Shown: positions 60,601 through 64,000 of the stretch, piece after piece
Layout: every line of letters starts with the position of its first letter
Numbering within the stretch: the first letter of the stretch is position 1
Assembly: GCF_964204865.1 (NCBI RefSeq)
Contig: NC_135251.1
Coordinates: 14,818,001-14,882,000, forward strand
From: Styela clava
Taxonomy: Eukaryota > Chordata > Ascidiacea > Stolidobranchia > Styelidae
Direction: 5' to 3'
DNA length: 64,000 nt
Made by a program: the position numbers and the translations under genes
The notes under the pieces: generated by a model
What the model saw: the letters and a program-made list of their open reading frames with translations, nothing else
The model's database searches: none
What the model was told of the DNA's origin: nothing

Positions 60601-63600
60601 TTGATCCAACTGCTGCTCCAAATGAGACAGATTCAATTTCTGAAGGACCGGTTACACCCGCCACAGAAATAATTTTAGATATAGATACGTCAACAACGGA
60701 TCAAACTGAAGGAACCACCAATCCCGTTTCAATTTCTACACTAGTAAATATAACTGACCCAATTACTGTCACAGTGGAACAAACATTCGATCCAACTGCT
60801 GCTCCAAATGAGACGGATTTGATTTCTAAAGGTCCGGTTACACCCGCTACAGAAATAATTTTAGTTTCAGATGCGTCAACATCGGGTCAAACTGAGGGAA
60901 CTACCAATCCCGTTTCAATTTCTACACGAGAAAATGTAACTGTCACAAGCACCGTCACAGTGGAAAAAACATTTGATTCAACTGCTGCTCCAAATGAGAC
61001 GGATTTGATTTCCAAAGGACCGGTTATACCTAGCACAGAAATTATTTTAATTTCAGATACGTCAACAACGGGTCAATCTGAAGGAACATCAATTTTCAAA
61101 ACTTACCCAAGCACCACCACAGCGGAACCAGCAGCTGCAACCGAACCGTCCACTGCGTACACGACGAAATCTACTGAAGAAACTCAGAAAACTACAACAA
61201 CCACACATCAGCTCACCTCGACTGAGGAGACAACTGTGAAACCAACATTATCAACCAGTCCACCAATTTTGTCAACAAAAGAACTGGACTCGACGATAAA
61301 ACCAAGCATTTTACCTGAAGCATCATCGTCGACGTCAACTGAAAGGCCTGTAACTACAAAAACAATAACTACGACAGCAAAATCAATTTCATCAACTAAA
61401 GAAACTGTTACGCCGACTACACTACTAACGACTGGATTGCCTGTTACGTCGCCAAAAGTTACGCTATCCAAGAAGCCGGTTTCTCCAACCAAGAAGCCGA
61501 CTTCAGTGTCAACTAAAAAGCCATTCGTCGTGTCTAAAAAACCATCACCTAAGAAACCAATTACACCAAGCAAACCCCCAAAAATTCCATCGAAGAAACC
61601 CGAGACGCCGGTTTCTCCAACCATGAAGCCGACTCCAGTGTCAACTAAAAAGCCATTTTTCGTGTCTAAAAAACCATCACCTAAGAAACCAATTACACCA
61701 AGCAAACCCCCAAAAATTCCATCGAAGAAACCCGAGACGCCGGTTTCTCCAACCATGAAGCCGACTCCAGTGTCAACTGAAAAGCCATTTGTCGTGTCTA
61801 AAAAACCATCACCTAAGAAACCAATTACACCAAGCAAACCCCCAAAAATTCCATCGAAGAAACCCAAGAAGCCGGTTTCTCCAACCAAGAAGCCGACTCC
61901 AGTGTCAACTAAAAATCCATTTGTCGTGTCTAAAAAACCATCACCTAAGAAACCAATTACACCAAGCAAACCCCCAAAAATTCCATCGAAGAAACCCGAG
62001 ACGCCGGTTTCTCCAACCATGAAGCCGACTCCAGTGTCAACTAAAAAGCCATTTGTCGCGTCTAAAAAACCATCACCTAAGAAACCAATTACACCAAGCA
62101 AACCCCCAAAAATTCCATCGAAGAAACCCGAGACGCCGGTTTCTCCAACCAAGAAGCCGACTCCAGGGTCAACTAAAAAGCCATTTGTCGTGTCTAAAAA
62201 ACCATCACCTAAGAAACCAATTACACCGAGCAAACCCCCAAAAATTCCATCGAAAAAACCCGAGACGCCGGTTTCTCCAACCATGAAGCCGACTCCAGTG
62301 TCAACTAAAAAGCCATTTGTCGCGTCTAAAAAACCATCACCTAAGAAACCAATTACACCAAGCAAACCCCCAAAAAGTCCATCGAAGAAACCCGAGACGC
62401 CGGTTTCTCCAACCAAGAAGCCGACTCCAGTGTCAATTATAAAGCCATTTGTCGTGTCTAAAAAACCATCACCTAAGAAACCAATTACACCGAGCAAACC
62501 CCCAAAAATTCCATCGAAGAAACCCATTTCTCCGGTTGAAAAACCTAGAAAACCAACAGAAAAGCCAACAAAAAAACCATTATTACCAAGGAAACCATTG
62601 AGAAAACCCGGCGCTGGCAAGAAACCTACATTACGAAGGAAACCTACTGGATCCAGACGAAAACCAGGCGTGGCTCCCAAAAAGCCAGCCACTCCGTCTA
62701 AAGCACCTGCAAAAAAGCCAACCGCTCCAACGAGAGGGCCTCTGAAAAAGCCTGTTACAGGGAAAAGACCTAATTTACGCAGAAGGAAACCATTAGGAGC
62801 TAGAAGGCGACCAGGCGTAGCTCCCAAGAAGCCCATCGGAACTATAAATAGGCCAACCCCAGTAAAACAAAAGCCTGGTGAAACTGCCAAAACACCTAAC
62901 GTTCTGATAAAACCAACTTCTGTGATTGAAAAGCCAGTAACAACAGCCACTGCGACAAAGGAACCAACAAAAGAAATAATTATACAGACCACAGAACCAC
63001 CTACGTCGCCAAAATTGTCTCCCACTACAACAAAAGCAACCGTATCAACAATTCAGCCTAGCACAACCACAAAAGAATTGAAAAAAACAACCGTTGCAAC
63101 CACTATTCCTATTGTGGCGACAAAGATACCAACTGAAACCAAAAAACCAACCATTCCGAGACAAGCTCCTGCAAAAAAGCCAACCGCTCCAAAACGAGGG
63201 CCACTGAAAAAGCCTCTCACAGGAAAGAGACCCAATTTACGCAGAAGGAAACCATTGGGAACTAGAAGACGACCAGGTGTGGCTCCTAAAAAGCCTACCG
63301 GCACTACGAAGCCAGTTCTAACCCGACAAAAGCCTAGTGAAACTGTCAAAAAACCTGAAGTTCCGACGAAACCAACTACTCCAATTCAAAAGTCAACAAC
63401 AACTGCGACAAAGGAACCAACGACAGAAACAATTTTACAAACCACAGAACCACCTACTTCGCCAAAATCAACGACATCATCGACACAGAGATCTGTTTCT
63501 GTCACGGAGAAACCAGCAGTCACTAAAAAAACAGTCACGCCTAGTAAAGCACCTACAAAAAAACCGGTAGTTACAAGAAGGGGACCCCTAAAAAAACCTG

Positions 63601-64000
63601 TTTGGGGAAAAAGGCCAGCTTTATCTAGAAAGAAACCTATTGCTGGTATTAAGAAACCGGGAGAAATTGCAAAGAAGCCCGTGGGTACCAGAAAGAAGCC
63701 AGGTATGGCCAAGAAAAAACCGGGTCTATCTGTCAAGAAGCCAGCGGGTGCCCAAAAGAAACCGTTTGTTGGTAAGAAAAAGCCTGGAATCCAAGGTAAA
63801 AAGCCTGGTTTGGCTCGCAAGAAACCATTACTCGCCAGAAAGAAGCCTGGCTTTGGTAAAAAACAACCTGTTAAAAAGCCGCCAATAAAACGACGACCTG
63901 TACCAACTAAAAAGCCTATTAAAAAACCTTTGCCCGGAAAAGGTAAATTGGGATTAAAACCTGTTGCCAAAGGACGAACCGGACCTAAGCCTGTAGTCGG
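51618..64000 (+). CDS. Secreted sushi-domain, mucin-like Lys/Pro-repeat protein (3' end outside window)
   Basis: Five exons join in phase: 51618-51730, 56835-56966, 57282-57463, 57621-58190 and 58642 to beyond 64000, giving at least 2118 residues. Exon 1 codes for a signal peptide (MWIRWVALVTLTFVTLS, cleavage probably near DA-C). Exons 2-3 code for a domain recalling the N-termini of neuregulin-2 and agrin: VVEG near residue 41, then SSCLKP, KKYVFFLSP and RNLKLFKSV. Exon 4 codes for one sushi/CCP domain (four Cys: SGCKKM, SCSPDKMRC, SCKKGF, VCQ...W, SCVP) and a basic Lys/Arg linker. The last exon is one open frame of over 1780 codons: a Thr/Ser-rich part likely to be O-glycosylated, then a Lys/Pro-rich repeat part. 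An extracellular-matrix, adhesive or surface-coat role is inferred from this layout. The domain calls for exons 1-4 are firmer than any function. Confidence 0.8.
51731..56834 (+). other. 5.1-kb intron 1 of the secreted repeat-protein gene
   Basis: AT-rich and without a supported gene. The only stretch that stands out is the promoter-like or LTR-like module at 55140-55325. The first donor is CTGAG|gtacgt and the acceptor is catttttag. Confidence 0.7.
55140..55325 (+). promoter_or_regulatory. Promoter-like or solo-LTR-like module in an intron
   Basis: Within an otherwise featureless intron, two CCAAT boxes (gaccaatcag, aaccaatag) are followed by a TATA-like ctatatta and, about 50 bases later, by an AATAAA (tgaataaatat). 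CCAAT, TATA and poly(A) signal in so short a span is the usual layout of a retroelement LTR. No TG...CA ends with a clean target duplication were found. Confidence 0.3.
58226..58430. mobile_element. Foldback element built of CACGTG-containing minisatellite units
   Basis: Inverted ends gtgtctccaaaatgtcgtgtcc and their complement (ending ggagacac) enclose 9-bp-type repeats of gggacacgt and gggacaagt. The right half has successive CACGTG palindromes. A 9-bp direct repeat attttatca flanks the element (58217-58225 and 58431-58439), consistent with a target duplication. It sits in intron 4 of the secreted repeat-protein gene, just 36 bp after its donor. Short ORFs over it on both strands are artefacts. 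Confidence 0.72.
60262..61090 (+). repeat. Coding tandem repeats, 165-186 bp, Thr-rich part
   Basis: About four and a half in-frame units starting at 60300, 60465, 60651, 60837 and 61023. Each codes for a VTP.TEIILVSD.STT.QTEG type segment ending TAAPNET. The first two units are almost identical; the later ones have diverged. Unit lengths are multiples of three (55 and 62 codons). Confidence 0.85.
61476..62531 (+). repeat. Eight-unit 132-bp coding tandem repeat (44 residues)
   Basis: Units start at 61476, 61608, 61740, 61872, 62004, 62136, 62268 and 62400 with an exact period of 132 bp and very few substitutions. Each codes for PVSPTxKPTPVSTKKPFVVS followed by KKPSPKKPITPSKPPKIPSK and KPET. 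The high identity points to recent expansion or homogenisation. Confidence 0.96.
62698..63970 (+). repeat. Lys/Pro/Arg-rich degenerate repeats with a duplicated module
   Basis: A module reading APAKKPTAP..RGPLKKP, GKRPNLRRRKPLG and RRRPGVAPKKP occurs at about 62703-62845 and 63165-63301. A third, more diverged copy begins near 63549. The last 350 bp code for closely spaced KKPG-type motifs. All are in frame with the secreted protein. Confidence 0.85.

Noticed and set aside
61208..63025. Long minus-strand ORF of 605 codons with Gly/Phe-rich repeats
   Set aside because: It is the complement of the Lys/Pro-coding repeats of the plus-strand exon. The plus frame is open throughout, begins with a good splice acceptor and continues from a sushi-domain exon; the minus frame has no such support.
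1..64000. CRISPR array or bacterial operon
   Set aside because: The spliced animal genes and hAT elements make this nuclear eukaryotic DNA. The regular 132-bp repeats are coding and have no spacer structure.

Overview
This is eukaryotic nuclear DNA: AT-rich, with intron-bearing genes, many transposon remnants and no bacterial-style operons. The genes are animal genes: a CYP26-type P450, rolling-stone-like membrane proteins, a FANCB homologue, and a sushi/mucin-like secreted protein. The compact gene structures, the duplicated rolling-stone-like genes, a possible trans-splice acceptor just before one start codon and the density of hAT elements suggest an invertebrate deuterostome, plausibly an ascidian. 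The species cannot be fixed from sequence alone.

Layout. 1-2926: the 3' half of a CYP26-like cytochrome P450 gene (+), with a hAT element in its first visible intron. 3045-8241: mobile-element territory, with a 315-bp hAT MITE, a 1.4-kb hAT remnant carrying a second nested hAT, a foldback element and a 1.58-kb near-palindrome. 10186-16598: two tandem three-exon rolling-stone-like genes (+) with identical intron phases; the second uses a GC-AG intron. 16900-21000: more hAT elements, a tRNA-derived SINE and a MITE. 21159-23501: an intronless 780-codon ORF that matches FANCB of the Fanconi anaemia core complex. 23502-28944: intergenic, with SINE pieces. 28945-44169: a 14-exon gene (+) whose predicted 1533-aa product I could not assign. 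It is Ser-rich, probably nuclear, and has a CtBP-type PLDLS motif. A 5.7-kb hAT element sits in its large intron 9. 44170-51617: a long gene-poor stretch. 51618 to the window end: a secreted protein (+) with a signal-peptide exon, a domain like the neuregulin/agrin N-terminus, one sushi domain, and then a single exon of more than 5.3 kb coding for Thr/Ser-rich and Lys/Pro-rich repeats. This exon is still open at base 64000.

The genes do not form an obvious pathway. All predicted genes lie on the + strand. Multi-exon models were built by hand from GT-AG (or GC-AG) sites with consistent reading phase, and homology calls come from recognised motifs only. At least seven elements flanked by 8-bp duplications show that hAT-superfamily transposition has been the main force shaping the non-coding DNA here.
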